Made by a program: the position numbers and the translations under genes | Shown: positions 53,561-63,822 of the stretch, piece after piece | How positions within the stretch are numbered: the first letter of the stretch is position 1 | Layout: the number at the start of each line of letters is the position of its first letter | The notes under the pieces: generated by a model | What the model was told of the DNA's origin: nothing | The model's database searches: none | What the model saw: the letters and a program-made list of their open reading frames with translations, nothing else | NCBI RefSeq assembly: GCF_003464595.1 | Contig: NZ_QRZF01000002.1 | Location: 354,052-418,051 of the forward strand | Reading direction: 5' to 3' | Length of the DNA: 64,000 bases | From: Bacteroides intestinalis | GTDB lineage: Bacteria > Bacteroidota > Bacteroidia > Bacteroidales > Bacteroidaceae

Positions 53561-55097
53561 TATCATAAGTGTTATGCTGTGGGGAGAAGAAGTTGGAAAA
53601 CTTTATTGGGACGAAAGGAGTAAAAAAGCAGTTTTCAACTATCACCCGAACTTCATCAAGAAAGGACTGGAAATCGCTCCATTGACCGCTTCTGTCAAGG
53701 GACCGGCGGCAAAGGGTATGCCCATACTCGGAAACAAAGAGAAGATTTATCAAGGACTCCCGCCGTTTCTGGCAGATTCTTTACCTGACCGATGGGGAAA
53801 CATGGTCTTTGACCAATGGGCTGCCCAGAACCATATTTCCAAACGCGGGCTTACACCGGTAGATAAACTCTCTTTTATCGGGAAACGAGGTATGGGAGCC
53901 TTTGAATTCATTCCGACCACTCCCGGATTAGAATCTTCTTCCACCCTCCAGATAGACAGCTTATACCAACTGGCACGCCGTATCTTCGAGGAACGAGAGG
54001 GAATATCCGTACAAGATGATGAAACACTGCATCTGCAAAGTATCTATGAGGTAGGAACGTCAGCCGGAGGACAGCACCCGAAAGCCATCATCGCTATCAA
54101 TGAAACGAGACATGACATACGTTCCGGCCAAGTTTCATTACCGGAAGGTTATACCTATTACATCCTGAAATTTGCTGAAGGGAATGACTTTCCATTCACA
54201 CAAATGGAAATGGTATATTATGAGATGGCAAAAGAAGCCGGAATTACGATGATGCCTTCCCGACTTATTCAAATTGAGGGAAAATATCACTTCCTGACGG
54301 AACGTTACGATAGGGTAAATGGAGAGAAGATACATACACAGACACTCGCAGCCATGAACCCCGACGCAACAAGCTATGAGGATTTGTTTGAAGTCTGCCG
54401 AAAGCTGAACATACCTGCCAATGAACAGTCTGAACTCTACCGACGGACAGTCTTTAATATCATGAGTGGTAATGTAGATGACCATATCAAGAACTTTTCC
54501 TTCCTGATGGAGAAAAACGGTACATGGCACATCACTCCTGCCTACGACATGACATTCACCACCAATTTAGACGGTGCAGCCTACGAAAATATACATTCTA
54601 TGAGCATTTCTGGAAAGAATGACGGAATCACGGAAGTTGATCTGCTGCTATTTGCTAAACTGAACGGTATCAAAAATGCAAAAAAGATAATCGAAGAAGT
54701 TAGCCTTGCCGTCAGCCATTTCTATAATTATGCTACCAATTATCAGATAGACGATTATTGGCAAGACCGTATCGAGCAACATCTTTCCGGTCTTGTGCTT
54801 CCAAACATAGGGGAAACCATGAAACACTATCTGCCCACCATTGTCGAACCATACGAAGCGGAAGATGGCTTTTTGGTAACAGAAATTGACGTTACTGAAA
54901 ATATCCGGCATGACTTTCGAATCGAAGCTGTCATTAACGGGAAACGACAGAAATATATTGCCGGACATAAAAGTGATTTAGCTGCTGAAATTATCACCAA
55001 AGGGAGAAACAAAATGGCTGCTGAAGATAAAAAAGAGCTTGTACAACGATTATTACTACCTTTGGCCAAGAGAAAATTTACTCCAAGGGGCTCTTAA
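53550..55097 (+). CDS. hipA: HipA-family kinase toxin (module 3, long type)
   Basis: 515 residues, longer than modules 1 and 2. The N-terminal HipA domain begins IISVMLWGEEVGKLYWDERS. The serine loop region reads YEVGTSAGGQHPKAII, so the GGARPK of the other modules is changed. Catalytic GNVDDHIKNFSFL and ITPAYDMTFT are intact. About 110 additional C-terminal residues (from GETMKHYLPTIVEP) have no known match. It overlaps its hipB. It belongs to a different HipA subclass and so has probably been acquired separately. Confidence 0.88.
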   Translation: MESNIISVMLWGEEVGKLYWDERSKKAVFNYHPNFIKKGLEIAPLTASVKGPAAKGMPILGNKEKIYQGLPPFLADSLPDRWGNMVFDQWAAQNHISKRGLTPVDKLSFIGKRGMGAFEFIPTTPGLESSSTLQIDSLYQLARRIFEEREGISVQDDETLHLQSIYEVGTSAGGQHPKAIIAINETRHDIRSGQVSLPEGYTYYILKFAEGNDFPFTQMEMVYYEMAKEAGITMMPSRLIQIEGKYHFLTERYDRVNGEKIHTQTLAAMNPDATSYEDLFEVCRKLNIPANEQSELYRRTVFNIMSGNVDDHIKNFSFLMEKNGTWHITPAYDMTFTTNLDGAAYENIHSMSISGKNDGITEVDLLLFAKLNGIKNAKKIIEEVSLAVSHFYNYATNYQIDDYWQDRIEQHLSGLVLPNIGETMKHYLPTIVEPYEAEDGFLVTEIDVTENIRHDFRIEAVINGKRQKYIAGHKSDLAAEIITKGRNKMAAEDKKELVQRLLLPLAKRKFTPRGS

Positions 55098-56408
55098 ACT
55101 ATTGATATATAACATATCAGGAGTGCAGTATGGATAAACCTGTGAGTGTTGCATCGTTGTATTATATTTGAAAAAAAAGAATTACTGGTGAAGAACGATG
55201 ACATACTCTAATTACCAAAGTTCATCATTCGGAAGCTATAATAGTTTAGTTTGGAACTTGAAGAGATATACAAAGGGACATTTACTGAATATCCCTAATT
55301 AGTGGGAATAATATTAATTCAATGGCTGTAGGGTTGAATTACTATTTGAAGTACTACTGTCTGATTACCGTATCGTGGTATGTAGATCAACCTGTAGAAA
55401 TGTCGGAGGTTTTGCCTCAAATACCTTTTCCGGTGGAAGTGAAAGCAAGAGTAGGGAGACATTTCTGTATCAGTAAATAGTTAAACAATTTACTATCAGA
55501 TAGTTATATATAAAAGTAACGTAAAATACTGACTAAAAACGACTTAAATATAACAAAATAATGGTTTTAGGAGAGCCATTTTCTCTTGTTATACCTATTT
55601 TTCAGCATTTTTGTCCCCAGTTTGTCCCTCAAGCTACATATGGGAGACAAATTTATGTCCCTCAATGAATTTGAAGACTTTTCTCTATAATATCTACCCA
55701 ATCATAGACAATTATCGTTTTGTATAGCCATTCTTAGTCTATTAACCACGAATATATTCAAGCGCTATAATATTGATATACAAATATATACATATAAATT
55801 TGTGCTGAGTAGGAATTACAACAGATGATATTCTGATATAAAAACAAATAACATTCTATAGAATATTAATCTTAGCTTTTCTATAGGTTGGCATCTACCG
55901 CTCCAGGTTTAAAGAAGTTAACATTTGATGCAATAACAAAATATTGCGGTATTACTTTATGACTTATTATTTCGTGGTTGAAGGCTATATTTATTCAAGT
56001 AAAAACATAGACAATTTTTCTTACAGTTATTCGATATATAGATATGCAAGCATATTATTATTGACATATAAATAAAATTATAATAAATACGATACTGCAT
56101 AGTTCTTGTGGTGTCTTCTTGCGGTGTTTTCTTGTATGGTTTATGCTAAAGGGAATAGGCAGTCCCAACCTGTTTCCTATGCAACGAAAGATATCTGTCG
56201 ATGATACTTTTATCCGAGCAAAATAGAACTCCTACTTTTAGAATATCCTACCTTCTTATTTATAAATGCAAAAGATGTTTGATTAAATCCACATGTCTAA
56301 ATTCATTTTGTCAAATATCGGAATTATACAAATTATCGGCACTATATCAAATTTGTGCCAATAATTTGTATATTACTACTTAGCTTGTAGATTTTCAAAT
56401 ACACTCGC
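55098..56408. other. AT-rich intergenic region, 1.3 kb
   Basis: No complete gene is visible. It holds a possible 52-residue ORF (55322-55480) and a cluster of TTTGTCCC/TTATGTCCC repeats near 55612-55665. From 55700 to 56400 there is only AT-rich sequence. Confidence 0.35.
55322..55480 (+). pseudogene. Possible C-terminal fragment of a DUF4143-type ATPase
   Basis: 52 codons, MAVGLNYYLKYYCLITVSWY to RHFCISK. The segment VDQPVEMSEVLPQIPFPVEV ending in KA resembles the 'VDFV....I.PVEVKA' end of DUF4143 ATPases such as the one at 46973-48301. It could equally be chance. Confidence 0.3.
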
Positions 56409-57221
56409 TTAATGAAGTCTTATTCTTTCCTCTGGCTGCCATTCTGTAAGTGAAACAATCGCATGGTATTGCTCCGGAGTCAGAACCGAATTGCCATCAC
56501 CCAAGCATTCATATTCCCAAGGCAGTTCATAGACAGTACCCTCTTCCTGATAACCCATGTAGTTGTGAAATAAGTCGGGAATCAGCCGCACATAATCCTT
56601 TTCGAGCATGATTCTTAGGAGCTTCTCTGCATCGTATATCAGCAACGGTATCCCGACCTTATACAGGGCTGTCGCTACATCAATAGCCAATCCGGCATTG
56701 GCCGAATAACTGTTGGAAACAACAATTTTCCACCCCAGCTGCCGGTCGTTTGAGGCAAAGATATTCAGACGCGAAAGCCCCAGTTCACCGTAATGGTCAG
56801 TCGCGAACCGCATGAAATCCTCCGGACTGTCAATGTCGTACATTTCCGCTACATCCACGAACTTCTTCCGCTTGTAATAGACTACATCACATAGTTCTTC
56901 AGGAACATCCTGCGGATCTGTATAGATACGCCCGCTAAAACCATGTTTCCTGTGGTGAGCTTCATACACCTCGTTGGCAATGCGGTAATAGGTGCAATAC
57001 CTTCGGATGGTCATGGTTTTTAAAAGAGGGACAGAACACTCGTGTACGGAATCCTCTAATGCCTTGATGGCCGTTTCCCGGTCTTCCACCTCGATTTTGA
57101 AATTCGGTACTATGCGATTAAGTTCTCTTTGTGCAATACGTCCCGTACGCTGCTGGTACGGCAGGTTGTGCGCCACGTAATCGTTGAACCCGTCAGGATT
57201 CGCAACAATGACATCAATCAT
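56409..57221 (-). CDS. Hypothetical protein, 270 residues
   Basis: I do not recognise a family. It is soluble and mixed alpha/beta: IDVIVANPDGFNDYVAHNLP at the start, then PEDFMRFATDHYGELGLSRL and GNSVLTPEQYHAIVSLTEWQ. Codon use and GC are higher than in the surrounding intergenic DNA. It starts 3 bases after the stop of the gene at 57225, so the pair is an operon. Confidence 0.6.
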   Translation of the reverse strand: MIDVIVANPDGFNDYVAHNLPYQQRTGRIAQRELNRIVPNFKIEVEDRETAIKALEDSVHECSVPLLKTMTIRRYCTYYRIANEVYEAHHRKHGFSGRIYTDPQDVPEELCDVVYYKRKKFVDVAEMYDIDSPEDFMRFATDHYGELGLSRLNIFASNDRQLGWKIVVSNSYSANAGLAIDVATALYKVGIPLLIYDAEKLLRIMLEKDYVRLIPDLFHNYMGYQEEGTVYELPWEYECLGDGNSVLTPEQYHAIVSLTEWQPEERIRLH

Positions 57222-57224
57222 CCG

Positions 57225-57722
57225 TTACAAATAGTCGAAAAGGCAGGTTAGGTTTTCTCTGCGCCACGCATTATTTGGCTCTACATCTGCACACTTGGAG
57301 CGATTCGTAATGATAAAACGGAGCCGCTTCCGGTCCGTAACACGAATTGACCGGTAATCCCCGTATCGGCTCGAAGCGACATGGAACCACCTGGTCTCCA
57401 TCGGGTTGAATGCAAGCCAATCCACTAAAAACACCTTCTGACTGTCATATTCCCCTGAAGCAATCAATTCCTCGGCATCGCCCCACTCTTCCGGCTCGGG
57501 TCGCGGTATCTCAATATAGAATCCCCGATACTCATCGTCGCCTATCACCGCCAGCCGCTCGAACCGATGTTGAATCTCAACCAGCCATTCCAGCATATCG
57601 CCACCAACGACAATTTCCCATTGACGGCATTCGCCCAACGCCTCCAAATGCAAGGCATTCAGGCCAACCTCCTTCGCCAAATTGGCAAGGAACTTTCTAT
57701 CTATGATTTTTCTTTCGTTCAT
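57225..57722 (-). CDS. Hypothetical protein, 165 residues
   Basis: Start chosen at MNERKIIDRKFL because a remnant gene ends 14 bases upstream; a longer frame to 57764 adds 14 residues. Its N-terminal half (FLANLAKEVGLNALHLEALG, EYRGFYIEIPRPEPEEWGD) matches the 70-residue gene at 49893. The C-terminal half contains MRWFHVASSRYG-like (METRWFHVASSRYGDYRSIR) sequence and a basic strand. Nothing indicates a function. Confidence 0.6.
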   Translation of the reverse strand: MNERKIIDRKFLANLAKEVGLNALHLEALGECRQWEIVVGGDMLEWLVEIQHRFERLAVIGDDEYRGFYIEIPRPEPEEWGDAEELIASGEYDSQKVFLVDWLAFNPMETRWFHVASSRYGDYRSIRVTDRKRLRFIITNRSKCADVEPNNAWRRENLTCLFDYL

Positions 57723-57735
57723 TTCTGTATGTTCA

Positions 57736-57925
57736 TTAAATTTCAATAAACTTGCCCGGATCAAATCCGTTCATCAGGTGTTCATCCTCAAATACATATC
57801 CTATCTGGTTGCAGATTATGAGGGTACTGCCAATCTCAGCATCAATATTGGTATGCGAATGCCCGTAAATCCAGGTATCGATCCGGCTGCCGACAATCAG
57901 GTCTCCGTATTTGCCGGGAATTTAG
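57736..57925 (-). pseudogene. C-terminal remnant of a metallophosphoesterase
   Basis: A frame without start reads GKYGDLIVGSRIDTWIYGHS, then HTNIDAEIGSTLIICNQIGY and ends GFDPGKFIEI. GHSH with the following ICNQ.GY is the C-terminal metal-binding motif of calcineurin-like phosphoesterases. The N-terminal part is missing; a stop lies directly upstream. It once preceded the 165-residue gene in the same operon. Confidence 0.7.
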
Positions 57926-58074
57926 CATCTCTGATCTCATATAATCAAAAAACACACTGTCCCCTTAGTTTCTCTAACATGTGCAGACACATAAACACAT
58001 ACATCAATATTCAATCTCCTTCAATATAACGTCTACCGATATATAACTAAATGAGAAGGTATTTGTATCTTTTA

Positions 58075-61000
58075 TTAAGCAATCATATCGCGTAACATAT
58101 AAGCTTGAACAGAACTTCTCTCAACCATAAACGTCAAAATGCAGACTATCTTCTTTCTTAATTCTCTATTCTGCCTAATTACTTGCCTTTTACTACGTAC
58201 ATAACTATTCATAAAACGCTCCAAATAGAAAACGATATTATTTGCATGCCTTCCAAGGTCAATATCTGAATGTGTTGACATAATTTCAAACAACCAATCT
58301 ATACCTTTTTCAGGATATTTAGCAGCGATATAATTGAGACTCTTTGAGATTGAGAATACAACAGAGGGGTTGTTCCCATAGTTTACTACAGCCTTGTCAT
58401 AAAGCCAAAAATTGGAATCATTAAAGCTATGCCATTCTTTTGTTTCTGGCATAGATAGTTGATCGGCCAGCAGGTAGGTTATTGTCATTTCATCACAATA
58501 TTTGTCATTACTCATGACATTGTCAAATAATAGTTCCCATACCTTCCAAAATATATTTGGTCTATTCATTATATTTTCCTCATGTACAAATGCTCTAACG
58601 AAATATACTGCATTACTTCCACCATCCAAATATTTAAAACACGGAGAAATAAATTGTTCAACATGATGTATTTCCTGACAGAGGACATAATGAGCAATAG
58701 CCTTATAAAGATTCCAATGTCTGTCATACCTAGGATGGTATGCATTATGGTAATCTTCCTGCATTGTAGTTTGGGCAAAATAAGGCATTAATCGTAAAAC
58801 TATCTTTTGAAATAGTTTGTCCTCTGGTTTATTCTGAATTAACTCAAGCATCACCTCTGCGGACTCAATATCCAACTTTTCTAGTTCTGTAAGCATAGAC
58901 TCCGAAAGAGGAGAAGCTTTATCAATTAAATAATCCTGCTTTATAGCTGTTCTAAGATAATAGCCAATAACCAAGTTTAATAAATCATTATCTCCTTTCT
59001 GTGTTATGGCTTCGATAACATAATCACACACTCTCTTATATGCCCCCAAATCTTGTTGAACACACAAGACTTTCGAAAGTCGTTCTATATACTCGACCTT
59101 CTCATCAGGGTACATTCTAATAAGATTCGGAACAGCATGAATGGAAGCCTCTAAACCATCTGACATCTGAGCATAGTAATTTCCACTTATTGCAACACTT
59201 ATTATATTGTCAATAATCTCTTTACAGAATAAAGCATCTTCCTGATTCAGCATATCATCATAAAAGGAAATCAATACACCTGCAGCATTGTTTGGCGCAT
59301 ATAAATCCATCGGCATAAGTTGCCGACCTGATGCAATCTCCTTTAATATCTCTTTTGAATCAGTAATAGCATTAAGCGGATTATCTTCATATCTTTTATA
59401 AACACTTGATTCCGATTTGCCTTCCAATTTCATTTGGCACCATGTAATCAAATAACTATATTTCATAGAGTTATTTATCGTCTGAATAGAATCCTCACTA
59501 TATTGCTTAAGTTCTTCTGGAAGTTGTGGATTCAATTCAATCATTAATTGATTACCACCAATTTGAGTTACTTTAGGAGAGTGTTTTCGACGATCTATTC
59601 GGTGTAGGAGAATTTCAACTATTTTCTTATCTTCACCATACAATAATTTTGCTTTTTCGTAATGATTGTCAAGAACAGAACTTATAGTCTTGACTACCAA
59701 TTTGAAATCTTCATCAGAATGACCTTTAAGTAGAGAATACTGCATTTCTGTGCATAGCGACTCAAGGCACTTGTGCCTAAACTTTTGTTTTAATGTGGCA
59801 AATCGCTCCTTAGCGGCCTCCTTGCTAAGCATTCCGGCCATGCCATAAAACCATGATAACTGATTTTCGTCACTGAGCCTGATAGAATCCCAGTGGAAAA
59901 ATTCAACAGAACGGAAAAGATCGACTGCATACCTCCAATACTTTTCAGGATGAGAAAAGACAATACTGGATACTATTGCTGTTAGGGATACAGATTTTGA
60001 ATTCTTCAACAAATAGTTTAAAGTGGAAGAGACAATCTTATCATATTTCTCATCATCTGAAAATTCCAATAGCACTTTCTCTAGTGCCATATGCATAGAT
60101 TCCAATACATCAGGAAAGGTGATATGAACTGCACCTCTATACAATCCCCATAATGCGTAATTTCCATACTGTATTGTCTGTTCATCTCCCATATATACAG
60201 CTACTTCCGTTAATTGTTCATGAGACTCACCATTTTTCAATATATAGTCAATGATTCGATTAGTAAAAGAGACAATATATTCTACAGTTCGCCAATAGTG
60301 AAAAAACAACAATGGATAAATTGGAGTCTGAAAAGCATACGCTGGGCCATACCTATATTCAAGTTCTTCGTGGTTTAAACCATAATGATTATTTTTTGAA
60401 TGCGAATAACTCCTCCATTCGAATTCATCATTAGGATCAACTTTTATATAAGTCCAGAACAAGTCAATAATTGATATTATATCATCTGGTATAACTGCGA
60501 TTAAATTAAACGAAAACTGTGGCTTAGAAAGAACATAATGGAAAAGTTCATAGTATGGATCTCTATGCGAATTCCATTTGTTGACTATTATTTTTTCGAC
60601 AATAGCATGAAGTTCCTCTTTAATTTCTTTAGCCGAATTGATAGTGATATTGCATAGAATCTCAATGATTGAATGATCATAATAGTCAAATTCTCCCGTT
60701 TCCCCTTTTTGCCACATAACTAAAGCCATCAATCCAGCCTCTCGTGTTGTATTTCCAGTTGGATTGCACTCAGCCCACTCTTTAAGGATCTGATATTTAT
60801 GTCTTACAGGAACTGCCTCCACTTCATTTTCAAACAATAGGTGGATAATTGCGCTCCAACCAGATCCATAAGGAGTATATATTGGATAATCATATCCTTC
60901 ACTAGTAAACGTAGTTTTTAATTTTTTACATGCAATTCGAAGAAGAAAGATAATACGATTCAATAATTTTGCGTCATTCGTAAACAACTCTGATTTTACT

Positions 61001-62673
61001 TTAGATAAAAAATTGCCGGCAAAAGAAGACTGCATTATTCCAACAACAATTTCATCTCGCCATATCTGGCTTATGGAATCGTCTAAAGCATGATTAAGAA
61101 TATCATGTATGACAGATTCATCACTATCAATTATTGCGGTCAACCACAAACGAAAAGATTTGCGTACGAGGAATGAGGTACCCAAATTCTCAAAAAATGC
61201 TAGAATAGATTTTCTCTCTGCCCATCTACGATCAATTATTTTATTTAACCCCCATTCCTCATATATATCGTGCGTTATGAATATTCCATTATCATTTCGT
61301 CCCAAAACCTCATCATCCAGTAGGTTTTGAATAGCTTCTGGATCAAAGAATCTATCACTTAAATAAAAACTATCTCTTTCTATTCGTTTTTCAATAAAAG
61401 ACTCAAACGTATTTGATCTCTTTATTGAAATACCACATTTTATACTTTTTCCACCTATTTTATTTTGCCAAATCAAGTTAGCAAAATTGGAGTAGGAGCC
61501 TTTCCGGTCAATCGAATCATATGATTGTAAATATAGGTTTAAGTAAAAAAGAGTGTTGAGACGTTCACAAAACGCGTCATTATCCGGAAGCTCAAAGCCA
61601 TATTGTTTGGACAAATCAGATAATGACTCTTGAGTAAGAGAATCTATACTGATTAATGATGTCTTTAAAAAATATGTAAACCTTAAATCATCTTGTAGGG
61701 TTTGCATGTAACTACTTCGGACAGTAAACACTATTGTCCATTTATGCTTAACAAGTTGAGAAAGTAAGGACTCAAAAACAGAGATGTCCTCTAGTCCTTG
61801 AATTCTTTCAGCAGAATCAATTATGAATACTTTATTGTCACAATTATCATATGATTTGAAGAAATTATCTACTCCAGCAACAAACAAGTTATCCAAGTTT
61901 GAAGCCTTGATATCTTGAGCTTTTCTAATGCAAACTGGAATTTCATCCTTTATTTCCTGCCAAACAGATTTCATCAATGCAGTCTTACCGCAGCCACCCT
62001 CACCATAAATAACCAAATGTGTGTTATTGTTAATAGCATCCTTAATTTTATCTACTTGTATAGAATAGTCTATCCTAATGGTATACTTATCAGATAATAT
62101 TTCTGTTCTTATTGGAGAAAAAACAGAATCCGCATTTGAATTCTCTCTCTTAATAGTCAACTCCAACTCAGAATCATAGGCAAAGAAATAATCATAAATC
62201 CAATCAACTTGCATCACAGAATCTAGAATCATGTTGTCCGTTACCCACTCAATCTTCATACCTAAAGATTTGGCTTTATCTACAACAAGTTGTTGTTTTC
62301 TGGTCATTGTTGTTCTACTGGAATTTGTTGAATTTCCAAAAGTTTTATTGCAATAGATTATTTGAACAGTTTGACTAGGATATCTTTCATGAGCAACTTG
62401 TAACGAATGATTTATTTGATCCGGATCTATGGCATTTTTGAAATATTTTGCACTAAATCCAATTAGCTCTCCTCCAACAGCAATGGGATCAGTCTCATTA
62501 CCAGCATGGTTAATACATTGAAATATTCCGTATTTGATTCCATACCTTTCGCAAAAAAGAGCTCTAGATAGATCTTCGAAACGTTCACGCTGTAGTGCTT
62601 CTCCCTGATACTTTGCACAAAAAGAATCCCAGGTCGGTTTCATTTTTTTCATATGTATATAATTTCTCTTCAT
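58075..62673 (-). CDS. Avs-like nuclease-STAND NTPase-repeat protein, 1532 residues
   Basis: The N-terminus looks like a PD-(D/E)xK nuclease of the Mrr/Cap4 type: FEDLSRALF (Glu33), ETDPIAVGGELIGFSAKYF with Asp62 and S-A-K at 74-76, then VQIIYCNKTFGN. A STAND-type NTPase follows: Walker A YGEGGCGKTALMKS (222-236), Walker B KVFIIDSAER (281-290) and a sensor FTVRSS (316-320). From about residue 450 to the end lies a long helical repeat region (LLKNSKSVSLTAIVSSIVF, many similar). This order, effector nuclease, NTPase and large repeat sensor, is that of Avs antiviral proteins, which detect a phage protein and degrade DNA. The gene stands alone with no close partner. I cannot say which Avs class, if any, it belongs to. 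Confidence 0.7.
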   Translation of the reverse strand: MKRNYIHMKKMKPTWDSFCAKYQGEALQRERFEDLSRALFCERYGIKYGIFQCINHAGNETDPIAVGGELIGFSAKYFKNAIDPDQINHSLQVAHERYPSQTVQIIYCNKTFGNSTNSSRTTMTRKQQLVVDKAKSLGMKIEWVTDNMILDSVMQVDWIYDYFFAYDSELELTIKRENSNADSVFSPIRTEILSDKYTIRIDYSIQVDKIKDAINNNTHLVIYGEGGCGKTALMKSVWQEIKDEIPVCIRKAQDIKASNLDNLFVAGVDNFFKSYDNCDNKVFIIDSAERIQGLEDISVFESLLSQLVKHKWTIVFTVRSSYMQTLQDDLRFTYFLKTSLISIDSLTQESLSDLSKQYGFELPDNDAFCERLNTLFYLNLYLQSYDSIDRKGSYSNFANLIWQNKIGGKSIKCGISIKRSNTFESFIEKRIERDSFYLSDRFFDPEAIQNLLDDEVLGRNDNGIFITHDIYEEWGLNKIIDRRWAERKSILAFFENLGTSFLVRKSFRLWLTAIIDSDESVIHDILNHALDDSISQIWRDEIVVGIMQSSFAGNFLSKVKSELFTNDAKLLNRIIFLLRIACKKLKTTFTSEGYDYPIYTPYGSGWSAIIHLLFENEVEAVPVRHKYQILKEWAECNPTGNTTREAGLMALVMWQKGETGEFDYYDHSIIEILCNITINSAKEIKEELHAIVEKIIVNKWNSHRDPYYELFHYVLSKPQFSFNLIAVIPDDIISIIDLFWTYIKVDPNDEFEWRSYSHSKNNHYGLNHEELEYRYGPAYAFQTPIYPLLFFHYWRTVEYIVSFTNRIIDYILKNGESHEQLTEVAVYMGDEQTIQYGNYALWGLYRGAVHITFPDVLESMHMALEKVLLEFSDDEKYDKIVSSTLNYLLKNSKSVSLTAIVSSIVFSHPEKYWRYAVDLFRSVEFFHWDSIRLSDENQLSWFYGMAGMLSKEAAKERFATLKQKFRHKCLESLCTEMQYSLLKGHSDEDFKLVVKTISSVLDNHYEKAKLLYGEDKKIVEILLHRIDRRKHSPKVTQIGGNQLMIELNPQLPEELKQYSEDSIQTINNSMKYSYLITWCQMKLEGKSESSVYKRYEDNPLNAITDSKEILKEIASGRQLMPMDLYAPNNAAGVLISFYDDMLNQEDALFCKEIIDNIISVAISGNYYAQMSDGLEASIHAVPNLIRMYPDEKVEYIERLSKVLCVQQDLGAYKRVCDYVIEAITQKGDNDLLNLVIGYYLRTAIKQDYLIDKASPLSESMLTELEKLDIESAEVMLELIQNKPEDKLFQKIVLRLMPYFAQTTMQEDYHNAYHPRYDRHWNLYKAIAHYVLCQEIHHVEQFISPCFKYLDGGSNAVYFVRAFVHEENIMNRPNIFWKVWELLFDNVMSNDKYCDEMTITYLLADQLSMPETKEWHSFNDSNFWLYDKAVVNYGNNPSVVFSISKSLNYIAAKYPEKGIDWLFEIMSTHSDIDLGRHANNIVFYLERFMNSYVRSKRQVIRQNRELRKKIVCILTFMVERSSVQAYMLRDMIA

Positions 62674-63388
62674 TCAAATTCCAATCTACATTCTTCTTAC
62701 ATTCTAATATTTTCTCTTCATAGTCACCTTTACACAACTTTCCACCTCACAAATCCAGAGTGTTAGTTAGTAGTTGATATTTACTATTCATGTATTAGCA
62801 TGACAATGAGTTATCTCATGAATCTTTTATAGCATACAACAAGGATTTTGTTATCATCTACATTATAATGTGCTTTACTATGTTTTATTTCCGTCACCAT
62901 GTTCTCAAAACGCAAGAAGAAGGTTCAAAAAAACTCTTTATATAAAGATCTCCATGTTTTTAACTTTTGACTTGGCATTGAGACAAAGTCTTACCCCAAA
63001 CTTTCCAAATCTTTCTCTGAATCATGCAAACAACATAATATAATCATATTTCAAAACGTGGATTGCTAACTATGCATTGGCCTTAAGTATTATTTGAATT
63101 GCTTTTATATTTCTCCCAATTATACATAAAATTGTAATAGTGGCTCACATAATACTTCATTTACAACTCTATCTCGCATCAATTTTATATCTAAATCTTA
63201 TCCTACTATAGACACGCTTTTGAAGCATAAGCTGTTTGACATTTTACAAATGTATTGAGAAATATTCAATCCCTGGCATCTATAAGCGACAAAATAGTGA
63301 TATAGCATAAAAAATTGGCTTATCTCCATACTAGCCCGCATAGAGATAAGCCAAGTCACATAACTACAGACCGGTCAAGCGATGACCA
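62674..63388. other. AT-rich intergenic region
   Basis: 0.7 kb, no supported gene. The promoter of the large STAND gene should be at its left end, but no good TAnnTTTG box was identified. A hairpin occurs at 63315-63354. Confidence 0.4.
63315..63354. terminator. Perfect 12-bp hairpin
   Basis: TTGGCTTATCTC and GAGATAAGCCAA are perfect inverted copies with a 16-base loop. It lies just past the end of the transposase remnant (minus strand), where AATTTTTTA follows, so it can end that transcript. Confidence 0.6.
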
Positions 63389-63727
63389 TTACCAGTTGTA
63401 ATATGCAATATCCCTCTCCCCTGCTTTTTCGCAAAGTTGATTCCCTTGTGCGTGTCTGTCTTGCCGGGACACAGAAAATAGCGCATTGTACCATTCAGAC
63501 AGAACATGGCTGCATAATTTATGTATCAATCCAAATGTCAGTTTAGGATTCTTTTCATAGCCTAAATGGGCATCCATTTCACCTTCTAACATCTTCTCTA
63601 ATACCTGGGCATGCAACTGCTTCAGAAACTTGCTCACATCGGCTTCTGTCTTGAACTGGCTAAGGAATTCCTTGCTTAACACCTCATCGGGCACTACTTG
63701 ATTCTTTTCTTTCATAATCTTCTTCAT
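63389..63727 (-). mobile_element. Truncated IS256-family transposase remnant
   Basis: The first 60 residues match the N-terminus of IS256-type transposases: MKKIMKEKNQVVPDEVLSKE, then FLKQLHAQVLEKMLEGEMDA and HLGYEKNP. A complete protein has about 400 residues and a DDE core. Here the homology ends after EKNP and the remaining 50 codons are unrelated. No terminal inverted repeats were found. A -7 box TACATTTG (63732-63739, minus strand) lies upstream. Confidence 0.7.
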
Positions 63728-63773
63728 TTTGCAAATGTATAAAATAAACACATAGCGGAATTGCAAATTTGAG

Positions 63774-63822
63774 CAAAGCGTAGCGAATTAGCTGATAGAG
63801 CGTTCGTTACGCTTTGTTTTTC
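63774..63822. terminator. Hairpin with T-run
   Basis: CAAAGCGTAGCGAA pairs with TTCGTTACGCTTTG with one mismatch, followed by TTTTTCT on the plus strand. It would stop rightward transcription; no plus-strand gene is visible directly before it. Confidence 0.6.
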
